Below, piece after piece: positions 1 to 8,116 of a DNA stretch of 45,265 nucleotides. Origin of the DNA: Deltaproteobacteria bacterium. GTDB lineage: Bacteria; Desulfobacterota; RBG-13-43-22. The DNA lies in the NCBI GenBank assembly GCA_016219225.1, contig JACRBX010000320.1, forward strand, positions 1 through 45,265, read 5' to 3'. Both the position numbers and the translations under genes were made by a program. Positions within the stretch are counted from its first letter, which is position 1. Each line of letters starts with the position of its first letter. Below the pieces are notes generated by a model. It made no database searches and was not told the origin of the DNA. It was given only the letters and a program-made list of their open reading frames with translations.

Positions 1-1
1 C

Positions 2-157
2 TACTATGGACTAGGCACGCTTGACGAAGCAATAGGAGAGTATAAAAAAGCAATAGAGTTATATCCAAACTATGCAGAAGCTCACTATGGCTTAGGACTC
101 GTTTACCGTAACCAAGGTAATAAATCCCAGAATGAGAAGGATAAGATTAATACGTAA
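2..157 (+). CDS. TPR-repeat protein, C-terminal end (partial)
   Basis: The reading frame is open from the window edge and stops at TAA 155-157, giving 51 residues. The sequence shows TPR consensus spacing: YYGLGTLDEAIGEYKKAIEL, then YPNYAEAHYGLGLVYRNQGN, i.e. the end of one 34-residue repeat and the first helix of another, followed by a short charged tail. TPRs mediate protein-protein contacts; the rest of the protein, and so its role, lies outside the window. It converges with the minus-strand ugp operon. Confidence 0.75.
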   Translation, partial: YYGLGTLDEAIGEYKKAIELYPNYAEAHYGLGLVYRNQGNKSQNEKDKINT

Positions 158-159
158 AT

Positions 160-215
160 AAAGCTTAGAGTTAAGAGTTCGGAGTTCGGAGAAACCCATT
201 TTTATATTTTATGGT
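160..215. repeat. Short dispersed repeat (TTAGAGTTaaGAGTTCGGAG type)
   Basis: The gap between the TPR gene and ugpE holds a run of related octamers (gagttaagagttcggagttcggag) followed by aaaccc. A similar string occurs at 19561-19590 (gagagtttagggttcggagtaaacc). This looks like an intergenic repeat family. No convincing terminator is seen; GGCCCC-gct-GGGACC near 220-235 is a weak stem without a T-run. Confidence 0.4.
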
Positions 216-263
216 CCCAGCGGGGCCATGAGGATTTATCTTGAAACCATTTTTCTGATGAGC

Positions 264-1118
264 TCATTTTTCACTTTCCAGCAGTCCATGCATGAACCAG
301 CGTTGCATGATGAGCACTACCAGTACAGGCGGGAGGAGGGCCATTATGGCCACCGCCATGACCAGGTTCCACTCCGGAGGCTGGGTTCCAGTGGGAATGG
401 TGGCGGCAATGCCCACCACGACGACCTTCATTTTTTCCGAGTTGGTAACCATGAGGGGCCAAAGGTACTCATTCCAGCCGTAGATGAACATGACCACAAA
501 AAGAGAGGCTATACTGGCCCCGGAATTGGGGAGCAGGACGGACCAAAGAAAGCGTAAAGGACCGGCCCCGTCAATTTTGGCCGCATCCACCAGCTCATCG
601 GGTATGGTCAGAAAAAATTGACGGAAGAGAAAAGTGGCCGTAGCCGAGGCAATCAAGGGAACGATCAGGCCCAGGTAGGTGTCCACCCATCCAAGCTGGC
701 TGATGACCTGATAGGTGGATAAGATGCGGACCGGCACCGGGAGCATTAACGTGACCAGAACCATCCAGAAAAAAATTTGCTTCCCCCGAAAATTAAAAAA
801 AACAATGGCAAAGGCGGAAAGAATGGCGATGGCGATCTTACCCAGGCTGACCCCCAGGGCCACGATGGTACTGTTGATGAGAAGCCGGCCCATGTGAAGC
901 CGGTCCCATATCTTGAGGTAATTTTCCCAGAGGTGCTTCGAAGGCCACAATTTTTGGGGAGTCTGGGTCACCTCATCCATACTCTGAGTGCTGAGCACAA
1001 AGGCATAGTAAATAGGAAAACAGATCAGGAGGATCGAAACGATCAAGAGGAAGTGGATCAGGAGGTTGGTCCCGTTCAGCTTTCCTTTTTTGGATTTAAA
1101 CGAGCGATTGCGGTTCAA
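264..1118 (-). CDS. ugpE: Glycerol-3-phosphate-type ABC transporter permease UgpE
   Basis: Inner-membrane permease of a carbohydrate-uptake-1 ABC importer (MalG/UgpE class), 284 residues, about the usual length. Six membrane segments can be drawn. The cytoplasmic EAA loop lies near residues 174-195 (DELVDAAKIDGAGPLRF) and docks the ATPase. The text closely follows E. coli UgpE as I remember it (LSAFAIV, RQFFLTIPDELV, FIYGWNEYLWPL, C-terminal ESEK). The start is a TTG whose bases overlap the ugpA stop (TTGA at 1115-1118), implying translational coupling. Third gene of ugpBAE; no ATPase gene follows. The substrate could be another phosphodiester or sugar; the family call is firmer than the substrate. 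Confidence 0.88.
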   Translation of the reverse strand: MNRNRSFKSKKGKLNGTNLLIHFLLIVSILLICFPIYYAFVLSTQSMDEVTQTPQKLWPSKHLWENYLKIWDRLHMGRLLINSTIVALGVSLGKIAIAILSAFAIVFFNFRGKQIFFWMVLVTLMLPVPVRILSTYQVISQLGWVDTYLGLIVPLIASATATFLFRQFFLTIPDELVDAAKIDGAGPLRFLWSVLLPNSGASIASLFVVMFIYGWNEYLWPLMVTNSEKMKVVVVGIAATIPTGTQPPEWNLVMAVAIMALLPPVLVVLIMQRWFMHGLLESEK

Positions 1119-1996
1119 TAAAACACCTTCTTTTCCGTAAAACGGAACTGGAGCACCGTCAGGGAAATCACCAGGACCATCAAGATGACCGATTGGGCCG
1201 CGGAGAGTCCCATGCGCATATGGACGAAACCATCCAGGTACGTTTTATAGACCATAATCGTAGTGGCATCTCCCGGTCCTCCCTGGGTGACAGCATGAAT
1301 TAATCCGAAGGTCTCGAAGAAAGAAAAGACCATATTCATAATGAACAGGAAGAAAGTCACCGGAGATAAGAGGGGAAAAGTGACCCAGCGGAAGAGCCTC
1401 AGACCGCTGGCCCCGTCTATCCTGGCTGCTTCGATAACCGATTGAGGAATGGTCTGCAAGGCAGCCAGAAAAAAGGCGATGTTGTATCCCAAATGGGCCC
1501 AACTGGCGGCAAAAATCACTAGAAGAAGGGCGATCCAACCCTGTAAAAGCCAGTTGAACTCATAGGTCGTTATCCGGGCCAAAAGATAGGTCAGGATCCC
1601 ATAAGAAGGATGGAAAACAAACAGCCAGATAATCCCGGCGATCGGAGGAGCGACCCCGAAAGTCCAGAGCAGGGCCGACCGATATAATGGCCGGCCCCGG
1701 ATTTTTTGGTTGGCCAATACGGCCAGGAAAAGCGAACCAGCCAGGGAAGAAAAGGTAACTCCCAGAGAAAAAATAAAAGACTGAACCACACTGTGGTAGT
1801 ATTCCTGTGAGGTGAGGAGATTGATGAAATTCTCCAGACCAACAAAGACCTGGACGTCCCCGAAAGGCGAGGTTTTGAAAACAGACAGTCGCAGCGAGTT
1901 GAAGGCCGGCCAGAAAAAGAAAACCAGGACGACCATCAACTGAGGGGCCACCAGAAGATAAGGGAGAAACCGATTATGGAAAATACTTTTTTTCAC
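1115..1996 (-). CDS. ugpA: Glycerol-3-phosphate-type ABC transporter permease UgpA
   Basis: First permease of the Ugp/Mal-type importer, 293 residues, partner of UgpE in the membrane heterodimer. The N-terminal segment LPYLLVAPQLMVVLVFFFWP is typical of UgpA/MalF-like proteins. The EAA loop lies at about 185-207 (SVIEAARIDGASGLRLF). The conserved GGPGDATTIMVY segment follows the fifth helix. The start codon is GTG (1994-1996), three bases after the ugpB stop. It ends in a 4-base overlap with the next start. Gene order B-A-E is that of ugp operons. Confidence 0.88.
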   Translation of the reverse strand: MKKSIFHNRFLPYLLVAPQLMVVLVFFFWPAFNSLRLSVFKTSPFGDVQVFVGLENFINLLTSQEYYHSVVQSFIFSLGVTFSSLAGSLFLAVLANQKIRGRPLYRSALLWTFGVAPPIAGIIWLFVFHPSYGILTYLLARITTYEFNWLLQGWIALLLVIFAASWAHLGYNIAFFLAALQTIPQSVIEAARIDGASGLRLFRWVTFPLLSPVTFFLFIMNMVFSFFETFGLIHAVTQGGPGDATTIMVYKTYLDGFVHMRMGLSAAQSVILMVLVISLTVLQFRFTEKKVFY

Positions 1997-1999
1997 GGT

Positions 2000-3322
2000 C
2001 TATTTATACAGGGAAGCAAACTCTTTCAAGGCCTGATTCCCTCTCTTCACGGCATCGTCAAGTCCCTGTTTGGGGGTCTTCTTGCCTGAAAAGATATTTT
2101 CCATCTCCTCTTCAATAATATCCCGGACGGCCATGAAGTTCCCCAATCGGATCCCCTGGCTGTTGGGAGTGGTCTTTCCGTGGGTAATCTGACCAAAGGC
2201 GGTCCACAAGTTAGGGTTCTTGCGGAAGTGATCGGCCGGCAGAGCTTTGACAGCGGCCTGACTGATCGGGAAATACCCCGTGGCAGAATGCCACAAGGCC
2301 TGCATATTGGGTTGCCCCAGAAATTCAAGAAACTTGGCCACACCCTTATAATGTTCCTGGGGTTGTCCCTTCAAGACCCATAGGCTGGCCCCTCCGATAA
2401 TTGAATTGCCTTGGGGATAACCGCTAAGTTTCGGTAAGTGCCCCGTGCCCCATTCGAACTTGGCGGTTTTGCTTAAAGTGCCCACCAGGGCGGTAGAAGC
2501 CAGACTGAAGGCGGCCTCTCCATTAATCGTGGGTTGATCTCCCTTGGGCCCCCGCCCGGAATAAGTAAAGATACCCTCTTTCTGCCATCGAGCCAGGGTT
2601 TCCATGACCTGAAGTCCCAGTTTCCCGTTGATCTTCAGTTCCGTAGCCATGTTCGAGAAACCGTTGTTGTTATTGGCGAAAGGTTGATCGTGCCAGGTAT
2701 GCATATTTTCCATGAGGGTCCAGGACGGCCAGGAAACGGTAAAGCCGGTTTTGGTCGCACCGGAGGAAACAGCCGCTTTGGCCATTTTTTCAATCTCTTC
2801 AAAGGTCTCCGGGGGCTTTTTAATATCGATGCCGGCTTTTTTCAAAATAGTCTTGTTGTAATAAAGGATGGGCGTGGAAGAATTGAAGGGCATGGAATAG
2901 AGATTCCCGTCTTTGGAGTAATAGGTCTTCACTACGCTGAGGTAATCATCCCAGTCGATCCTGATGCCCTGGTCCTTCATTAGTTGATAGACGGGATAAA
3001 CCGCCCCGGAGGAGAGCATCGTCTGGGTCCCTACCTCAAAGACCTGCATGATATCAGGCTGGGTCTTGGCCCGATAAGCCGCTATCCCGGCGGTCAGCGT
3101 TTCGGGATACCCCCCTTTGAAAACCGCCTTGACCTCGAATTCGTTTTGGCTGGTATTGAATTTATTGGTAATTTCATTTATCCGCTCACCAAGAAATCCG
3201 CCCATGGAGTGCCACCAGATGATCTCCGTCTTGGCCCAGGCACCGAGTGGAAAAGAAAGAAGGCTGATAGCCAGAACCAACGTCAGAAAGATTCTCTTTG
3301 GGGTGGATCCATTTTTTTTCAT
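2000..3322 (-). CDS. ugpB: Ugp-type periplasmic solute-binding protein
   Basis: Periplasmic binding protein (extracellular solute-binding family 1), 440 residues from the chosen ATG (3320-3322). That start has AAGGAGG at a good distance; the frame stays open 24 codons upstream but has no ribosome site there. A signal peptide (about residues 1-30) has a basic start, then LTLVLAISLLSFPLGAWA. The mature protein opens with TEIIWWHSMGG, as UgpB does. The motif YYNKTILKKAGID near the middle is typical of family-1 binding proteins. It delivers glycerol-3-phosphate or a glycerophosphodiester to UgpAE; the exact ligand is inference. Confidence 0.85.
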   Translation of the reverse strand: MKKNGSTPKRIFLTLVLAISLLSFPLGAWAKTEIIWWHSMGGFLGERINEITNKFNTSQNEFEVKAVFKGGYPETLTAGIAAYRAKTQPDIMQVFEVGTQTMLSSGAVYPVYQLMKDQGIRIDWDDYLSVVKTYYSKDGNLYSMPFNSSTPILYYNKTILKKAGIDIKKPPETFEEIEKMAKAAVSSGATKTGFTVSWPSWTLMENMHTWHDQPFANNNNGFSNMATELKINGKLGLQVMETLARWQKEGIFTYSGRGPKGDQPTINGEAAFSLASTALVGTLSKTAKFEWGTGHLPKLSGYPQGNSIIGGASLWVLKGQPQEHYKGVAKFLEFLGQPNMQALWHSATGYFPISQAAVKALPADHFRKNPNLWTAFGQITHGKTTPNSQGIRLGNFMAVRDIIEEEMENIFSGKKTPKQGLDDAVKRGNQALKEFASLYK

Positions 3323-3416
3323 CGCCGTTACCTCCTTTAAATAAAAGAATAATTTCTCATACCCTCTTATATTCAAAAAAGAACGATAAAACAAGGTTTT
3401 TTAAGTTACAAAAACT

Positions 3417-4799
3417 TCATTTTCCAATGCAGAACCGGCTGAAGACCTGGTCCAAAACATCTTCGGCAGTGGTGGTCCCGACCAAAGAACCTATGTCTTC
3501 CAATGCCTTCTGAATATCCAGGGCAATAAATTCCGGCGAGACCTTTTGATCCATTAATTGATAAGCCCGGGTTAAGGATTCAATCATTTGTTCGAATATT
3601 TTTTTTTGCCGGAGAGTTGGCATGAGATCAGGCAGCGCCTCGGGGAAATGGGTATGAATAAAAAGTTCATGGAGTTTTTCTTTTAGCGTTTCTATCCCCT
3701 GACCATAGCGGGCCGATAGGGGAAGCACCAGAGGGTTAGGGAATTTTTTTTGTACTTCTTCAAGGGCAACCACCGAGGGGAGGTCCATTTTATTCAGCAA
3801 GACGATCGTGGGCTTCGCCCCGATTTCCTCATAGATGGCCCGGTCTTCCGCCTCGATGGGACGGGAGGTATCCAGTAAAAATAAGACCATCTGGGCCTGC
3901 TGTACTTTCCCGCGAGTCCGCAGGATTCCGGCTTCTTCGACCTCATCCCGTGCCTGGCGAATCCCGGCCGTATCGACCAGCCGGAAGAGCAGACCTTTTA
4001 AGAGGATATTTTCTTCAATAGTATCCCTGGTCGTACCGGGGATGGAAGTGACAATGGCCCGGTCCTCGTTTAACAACCGGTTCAGCAGACTGGACTTTCC
4101 GACATTCGGTTTGCCCACCAGGACCAGGGAAAGGCCTTCCCGAAAAGGCAGTCCTTGTTCATAGGCCTGGGTGAGTTCCAATATAGGGGTCAAGACCTGC
4201 TCTTGGAGAATACGATTCCATTCCTTTCGATCCAGGATCTCCAACTCTTCTTCAGGAAAATCGATGGCTGCCTCTAATTGGGCCAGCAAAGATAATAAAT
4301 TTTTCTGGATACCCTGCAATCGTTTTTGTAAGGCCCCTTGGAGAAGTTTGTTGGCCTGGGTGAGGGCCTGGTCGGTTTGGGCTTGAATCAGTTCAATAAT
4401 CCCTTCGGCTTGGGTCAGGTCGATCCGGCCATTTAAAAAGGCCCGCAGGGTGAACTCCCCTGGGTCGGCCAGACGGGCCCCGCCAAGCAAGACCAGTTCC
4501 AGGATTTTTTTTAATACCAGAGGTCCGCTGTGGCAGTTGATTTCAATCACATCTTCCCGGGTATAGGTGTTTGGGGCCTTCATGACCGAAAGCAATACTT
4601 GATCAATAATCAATCCCCGGGCAGGATCGATGATATTTTCCAGGGTTAACTGATGGGATCGGCGTGTTTTAAGGGGGAATGCCGAGGGGAAAAGGGTTTG
4701 GGCTATGGCGATGGCCCGGGAACCGCTGATCCGGATGATACCGATACCTCCTATCCCGATCGGGGTGGATATGGCGGCGATGGTGTCATGGTCGGTCAT
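3417..4799 (-). CDS. mnmE: tRNA modification GTPase MnmE
   Basis: With MnmG, MnmE installs the carboxymethylaminomethyl group on U34 of tRNAs. At 460 residues it is full length. The N-terminal folate-binding domain begins DTIAAISTPIGIGGIGIIRI. The G domain has G1 at 229-237 (GKPNVGKSS), G2 around PGTTRD (254-259), G3 DTAG (276-279) and G4 NKMD. The C-terminal CIGK carries the essential cysteine. Last gene of the rpmH-rnpA-yidD-yidC-jag-mnmE cluster, separated from jag by 85 bases of repeats. mnmG is not in the window. Confidence 0.97.
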   Translation of the reverse strand: MTDHDTIAAISTPIGIGGIGIIRISGSRAIAIAQTLFPSAFPLKTRRSHQLTLENIIDPARGLIIDQVLLSVMKAPNTYTREDVIEINCHSGPLVLKKILELVLLGGARLADPGEFTLRAFLNGRIDLTQAEGIIELIQAQTDQALTQANKLLQGALQKRLQGIQKNLLSLLAQLEAAIDFPEEELEILDRKEWNRILQEQVLTPILELTQAYEQGLPFREGLSLVLVGKPNVGKSSLLNRLLNEDRAIVTSIPGTTRDTIEENILLKGLLFRLVDTAGIRQARDEVEEAGILRTRGKVQQAQMVLFLLDTSRPIEAEDRAIYEEIGAKPTIVLLNKMDLPSVVALEEVQKKFPNPLVLPLSARYGQGIETLKEKLHELFIHTHFPEALPDLMPTLRQKKIFEQMIESLTRAYQLMDQKVSPEFIALDIQKALEDIGSLVGTTTAEDVLDQVFSRFCIGK

Positions 4800-4804
4800 G
4801 GCGA

Positions 4805-4880
4805 AGGGTACAAGGTTTAAGGTGCAAGGTATAAGGTTTAAGGTCTAAGGGTTAAAGTGCTTCCTTGTACCTTGCACCCT
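4805..4880. repeat. AAGGT-type tandem repeat with inverted arms between jag and mnmE
   Basis: The strand shown reads aaggtttaaggtgcaaggtataaggtttaaggtctaagg, a loose AAGGT tandem. GGTGCAAGGTA at 4821-4831 is the exact reverse complement of TACCTTGCACC at 4868-4878, so a long hairpin can form in the jag-mnmE transcript. A related AAGGTTtagggTTCAAGGTTCAAGGT string is at 19526-19552. It may be a processing or termination site, or just a dispersed repeat. Confidence 0.55.
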
Positions 4881-4884
4881 TTCT

Positions 4885-5625
4885 TTATGTGTCCGAATCG
4901 GCAGGGGGTTCTGCGGTACGGTCTTTTTTCGCCGCAGAAATGATCATTTTTTTCAATTGCCCTTCCCCCCGGCTGACGGTTTTGAGGCTTTTATCCTTTT
5001 CCAGTGTCAAATGAATGATGCGGCGGTCATGGGCATTTAATGGGCTTATGACCACGGGTTTCCCGGTCTGTTTTGATTTTTCGGCCATCTTCAAGGCCAA
5101 ATCTTCCAAATACTGTTTCCGGCGGGTGCGGTAGTCTCCACTATCCATGACCACCTTGATTTTGTCAGGGCCTTTTCGATTCAAAATGCGGGTGATCAAA
5201 TACTGTAAGGCGTCCAGGGTTTGCCCTCTTCGACCGATCAGCAACCCGCTCGTTTCCCCTTCTATTTTGATATGGAGGGTCTCTTTTTCTTTTCGAATCA
5301 ATAAGGTGCCCTCTAACCCCATCAGGCTCAGGATATCTTGAGTCAGGGTTTTCGCTTCGGCGATCAATTCATCATCCGTCAGGGGAACGGGCAGCGGCTC
5401 AAGGCCGGGTTGCGTCTGGGGTTGCATTTCAGCGATTAGCTCAACAGGTTCTTCTTTGACCGTGGCCCGAATTCTGGCTTTTTTGGAACCTACAATACCG
5501 AATATTCCAGTAGACCCGGCGGTCAGGACCTCAACCACTAATTTTTCTTTGGGGACTTTTAACTGACTACAAGCCGTCTCAACGGCTTCTTCAACGGATT
5601 TTCCTTCTATTTCAAGGGATGCCAT
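4885..5625 (-). CDS. jag: Jag/KhpB RNA-binding protein (Jag-N, KH, R3H)
   Basis: Cytoplasmic RNA-binding protein, 246 residues, normally encoded beside yidC. Residues 1-55 are a Jag-N domain (SLEIEGKSVEEAVETAC, ending GIFGIVGSKKARI). A low-complexity linker (65-85) follows. The KH domain has the binding loop IGRRGQTLDALQYL near 130-143. The R3H domain near 180-225 has the arginine and histidine in NAHDRRIIHLTLE. The start is ATG 5623-5625 with GGAGG nine bases upstream. In Firmicutes KhpB acts with KhpA on mRNAs and division; here the role is inferred from family and position. Confidence 0.93.
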   Translation of the reverse strand: MASLEIEGKSVEEAVETACSQLKVPKEKLVVEVLTAGSTGIFGIVGSKKARIRATVKEEPVELIAEMQPQTQPGLEPLPVPLTDDELIAEAKTLTQDILSLMGLEGTLLIRKEKETLHIKIEGETSGLLIGRRGQTLDALQYLITRILNRKGPDKIKVVMDSGDYRTRRKQYLEDLALKMAEKSKQTGKPVVISPLNAHDRRIIHLTLEKDKSLKTVSRGEGQLKKMIISAAKKDRTAEPPADSDT

Positions 5626-5647
5626 GGGTCATCTCCTCCATCTTGAT

Positions 5648-7297
5648 TCAGTTGACATATTTATTGATGTAATATTGCTGACCTATGGAAAGGACATTAT
5701 TGACCAGCCAATACAGGACCAGGCCCGCGGCAAAGTTAATAAACATAAAGGTAAAAACAACCGGCAAGAAAAGCATCATTTTGGCCTGGGTCGGGTCCCC
5801 TGTAGTGGGGGTCATTTTTTGTTGAATAAACATGGAAGCCCCCATCAGCAGGGTCAAGACCGGAATCCCGTTGCCGACATAAGGGATCTGGATTCCGATG
5901 GGTAAGCGGTCCGGTGCCGAAAGGTCATTGATCCAGAGGAAAAATGGGGCATGACGCAGTTCAATGGCATATCCCAGCAGGCTATAAAGGGCAAAGAAAA
6001 CCGGAATCTGGATAACCATCGGTAGACATCCCCCCATCGGATTGACCTTGTAAGTTTTATACAGGGCCATCGTCTCCTGATTGAGCTTTTCCCGGTTGTC
6101 TTTATGTTTTTCCTTTAATTTGGCAATCTTGGGTTGAAGTTTTTGCATATCTTTCATGGACTTGTAACTTTTATGGGTCAAAGGCCAGAAAAGGATTTTA
6201 ACCAGGATGGTTAAGATAATGATCGACCAGCCGTAATTATGGAGGAAACCATTAAAAAAACGCAGGACCCACAATAAGGGCTTGGCAATAATATCGAAAA
6301 AGCCGAAATTGACCGCTTTTTCCAGTTCCAACCCCAGAGGTTGTAAGATCTGGGTGTCTCTCGGCCCGAAATACAGGGCATAACGGATCCTTTTTTCCCC
6401 CTTCGGGGCCAACGTCCAGGGGGCAGACACGAAGGCGATCTTTAATAATTCCGGGGCCGGTTTGGAAACCTTGAGACTGACCGTTTGCTGTTCTTCCAGA
6501 GGAACCACGGTCCCCATAAAATAGGTGTCAGCCAGGGCTCCCCACCGGATCTTCCCGGTCAGTACTTCTTCCTTGTCGACCTTTCCCAGGGCCACTTCTT
6601 TGTATTGCCCGTTTACCAGGTGCAGGGCGCCCTGAAAAGAGGCCGAATTATCCGATGCCTGCACAAATTTATTTTCCAGAAGGAGGGTTAAATTATCGTC
6701 CAGCGTTTGGGAGGTTCCATTGATCACCTGGATATCCAGGTCAATCCGGTACGAATCGTAGGAGAGGGTATAAGTCTTGACGATCGTCATTCCCTGGCTG
6801 GAGGTCCAGGTAAAAGAGAGGGTCCCTTTGGGTTGATCAGGAGACAAAATCAGGGAATTTTTATCGGCCTTGAATGGCGCCAGAGCCATATCCGGCTGGG
6901 ATTTTTTTATCCATTCCAGTTGCAAGGGAAAGGCCGAAGGCTGATCGGCCCAGATTATTTCTTTGAGATCCTTACCTCCCAATTGTTCTTTGTAGGCGGT
7001 TAATTTGTGGCTTTTTAATGTTCCGCCCTGCTCTGAAAAAACAGCTTCAAATTGTTTCGTCTTAACTAACACATCCCTGGCTGTTTGAGAGGAGGCCGCT
7101 TCCTGGGTCTTGGGCGTGGCGGCCGGCGCTGCCGGCCCGGGGGATGAAAGGGCCGGAGGGGATTCCTTCTGGGCAGAAACCGTCTTGGCCGTCTTATCCT
7201 GATGAGGCTTCGCTGGTTCCTCAGGGGCGAATAATAAAAAATAGGCGGCAAAGACCGCCATGGACAATACAAAGGCCAGAATTGCATTTTTTTCCAT
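5648..7297 (-). CDS. yidC: Membrane protein insertase YidC
   Basis: Inserts and folds inner-membrane proteins, alone or with Sec. 549 residues, as in Gram-negative YidC. An N-terminal anchor (AILAFVLSMAVFAAYFLLF) is followed by an Ala/Pro-rich linker (30-70). The large periplasmic beta domain runs about 75-345. The conserved core of five membrane segments starts near 350 (FGFFDIIAKPLLWVLRFFN). The coiled cytoplasmic loop (KSMKDMQKLQPKIAKLKEKH) and MGGCLPMVIQIPVFFALY are clear. GGAG precedes the ATG. The Gram-negative architecture supports an outer-membrane organism. Confidence 0.97.
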   Translation of the reverse strand: MEKNAILAFVLSMAVFAAYFLLFAPEEPAKPHQDKTAKTVSAQKESPPALSSPGPAAPAATPKTQEAASSQTARDVLVKTKQFEAVFSEQGGTLKSHKLTAYKEQLGGKDLKEIIWADQPSAFPLQLEWIKKSQPDMALAPFKADKNSLILSPDQPKGTLSFTWTSSQGMTIVKTYTLSYDSYRIDLDIQVINGTSQTLDDNLTLLLENKFVQASDNSASFQGALHLVNGQYKEVALGKVDKEEVLTGKIRWGALADTYFMGTVVPLEEQQTVSLKVSKPAPELLKIAFVSAPWTLAPKGEKRIRYALYFGPRDTQILQPLGLELEKAVNFGFFDIIAKPLLWVLRFFNGFLHNYGWSIIILTILVKILFWPLTHKSYKSMKDMQKLQPKIAKLKEKHKDNREKLNQETMALYKTYKVNPMGGCLPMVIQIPVFFALYSLLGYAIELRHAPFFLWINDLSAPDRLPIGIQIPYVGNGIPVLTLLMGASMFIQQKMTPTTGDPTQAKMMLFLPVVFTFMFINFAAGLVLYWLVNNVLSIGQQYYINKYVN

Positions 7298-7327
7298 AAT
7301 TACTCCAAAATGATAAGGGGGACATCC

Positions 7328-7597
7328 TTATGGTAATGGGTCCAATCCGCCTGAGGAAAAGGGATGGCATCTCCCGATCCTTTTCAGGGATAGAAATAAT
7401 CCCTTGGTTAACCCATATGTTTGAATAGCCTGAAAAGAATATTCAGAACAGGTGGGATAGAACCGGCAGGAAGATGGGAAAAGGGGCGAAATGACTCGTT
7501 GATATCCCCGTATTCCCAATAATAAAAATCCCTTAAGGTAATGGATCAAGAACCGCTTCCAACCATCAGGGGGGTTAATTCTTCCAAAACTTGACAA
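7328..7597 (-). CDS. yidD: YidD membrane protein insertion efficiency factor
   Basis: Small inner-membrane-associated protein that assists YidC; 89 residues from a TTG start (7595-7597). The signature [20 protein letters not shown] and [13 protein letters not shown] shows both conserved cysteines, followed by KRIGRCHPF. The start overlaps the rnpA end by 52 bases, which is usual for this pair; a start a few codons later is also possible because family members often begin near [11 protein letters not shown]. Located between rnpA and yidC, as in most bacteria. Confidence 0.92.
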   Translation of the reverse strand: MSSFGRINPPDGWKRFLIHYLKGFLLLGIRGYQRVISPLFPSSCRFYPTCSEYSFQAIQTYGLTKGLFLSLKRIGRCHPFSSGGLDPLP

Positions 7598-7890
7598 TAG
7601 GTTAATGGGTCTGATCCTTTTAAGGCAACTATAATGATATCCTGGGAAGGAGGAAGCTTGTGTTTGGATCTTCTAAAGAATTCTCTTAAAAGACGCTTGA
7701 TTCGGTTTCGCTGGACTGCTCCCCCCCTGTTTTTTCCCACCGTTAAACCCAAACGGGTTATACCCAAATTATTGGGTTTCATGATAATCAGAAAATGGGG
7801 GAAAACCCTCTTTCTATCGTTTGAGGACCTTCGGATGAAATCCTTACGTTTCAGGACCTTTTCCTCTTTAGGTAAGGCAAAAGGCTTCAT
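7546..7890 (-). CDS. rnpA: Ribonuclease P protein component
   Basis: Protein subunit of RNase P, which removes tRNA 5' leaders with the RNA encoded by rnpB (not in window). I start it at ATG 7888-7890 ([20 protein letters not shown]), giving 114 residues, the normal length. The frame stays open 59 codons further upstream only because it runs through rpmH in another frame. The RNR signature is seen as [17 protein letters not shown]. Ribosome site is weak (AAGG close to the ATG), consistent with coupling to rpmH 23 bases upstream. Confidence 0.95.
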   Translation of the reverse strand: MKPFALPKEEKVLKRKDFIRRSSNDRKRVFPHFLIIMKPNNLGITRLGLTVGKNRGGAVQRNRIKRLLREFFRRSKHKLPPSQDIIIVALKGSDPLTYCQVLEELTPLMVGSGS

Positions 7891-7913
7891 CCTTAAGGAA
7901 AACGACCCGGGTA

Positions 7914-8048
7914 CTAGACCGAAAGCCGTTTTCTTCCCTTTGCTCGTCTTCGGCTGATAACCTTCCGTCCGCCGGGAGTGCTCATTCGGACCAAAAATCC
8001 ATGAGTTCTGGATCGTTTCAGGTTGCTGGGTTGAAATGTTCTCTTCAT
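7914..8048 (-). CDS. rpmH: 50S ribosomal protein L34
   Basis: A 44-residue frame reading [18 protein letters not shown], then [21 protein letters not shown] and KRLSV, ending in TAG 7914-7916. This is the full L34 sequence pattern. It lies 23 bases upstream of rnpA in the universal rpmH-rnpA order. GAGGAG is about 11 bases upstream of the ATG. It overlaps a longer open frame that is only an upstream extension of rnpA, so it is easily missed. Highly basic, binds 23S rRNA. Confidence 0.98.
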   Translation of the reverse strand: MKRTFQPSNLKRSRTHGFLVRMSTPGGRKVISRRRAKGRKRLSV

Positions 8049-8084
8049 AACTGCCACATCTCCTCAAATTTAAGATAAACTTAA

Positions 8085-8113
8085 TTTAAACCATAGGTTG
8101 TAATTAAAGTCAA
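8085..8113 (-). promoter_or_regulatory. Candidate sigma-70 promoter of the rpmH operon
   Basis: On the minus strand TTGACT (8113-8108) is followed after 17 bases by TTTAAA (8090-8085), about 37 bases before the rpmH ATG. The recJ-rpmH gap is AT-rich. Spacing and -35 are good, the -10 only fair. Confidence 0.45.
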
Positions 8114-8116
8114 GTT

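Noticed and set aside
7890-8067. N-terminal extension of RnpA by 59 residues
   Set aside because: The stretch is rpmH read in another frame; RnpA homologues begin near [12 protein letters not shown]-like text.
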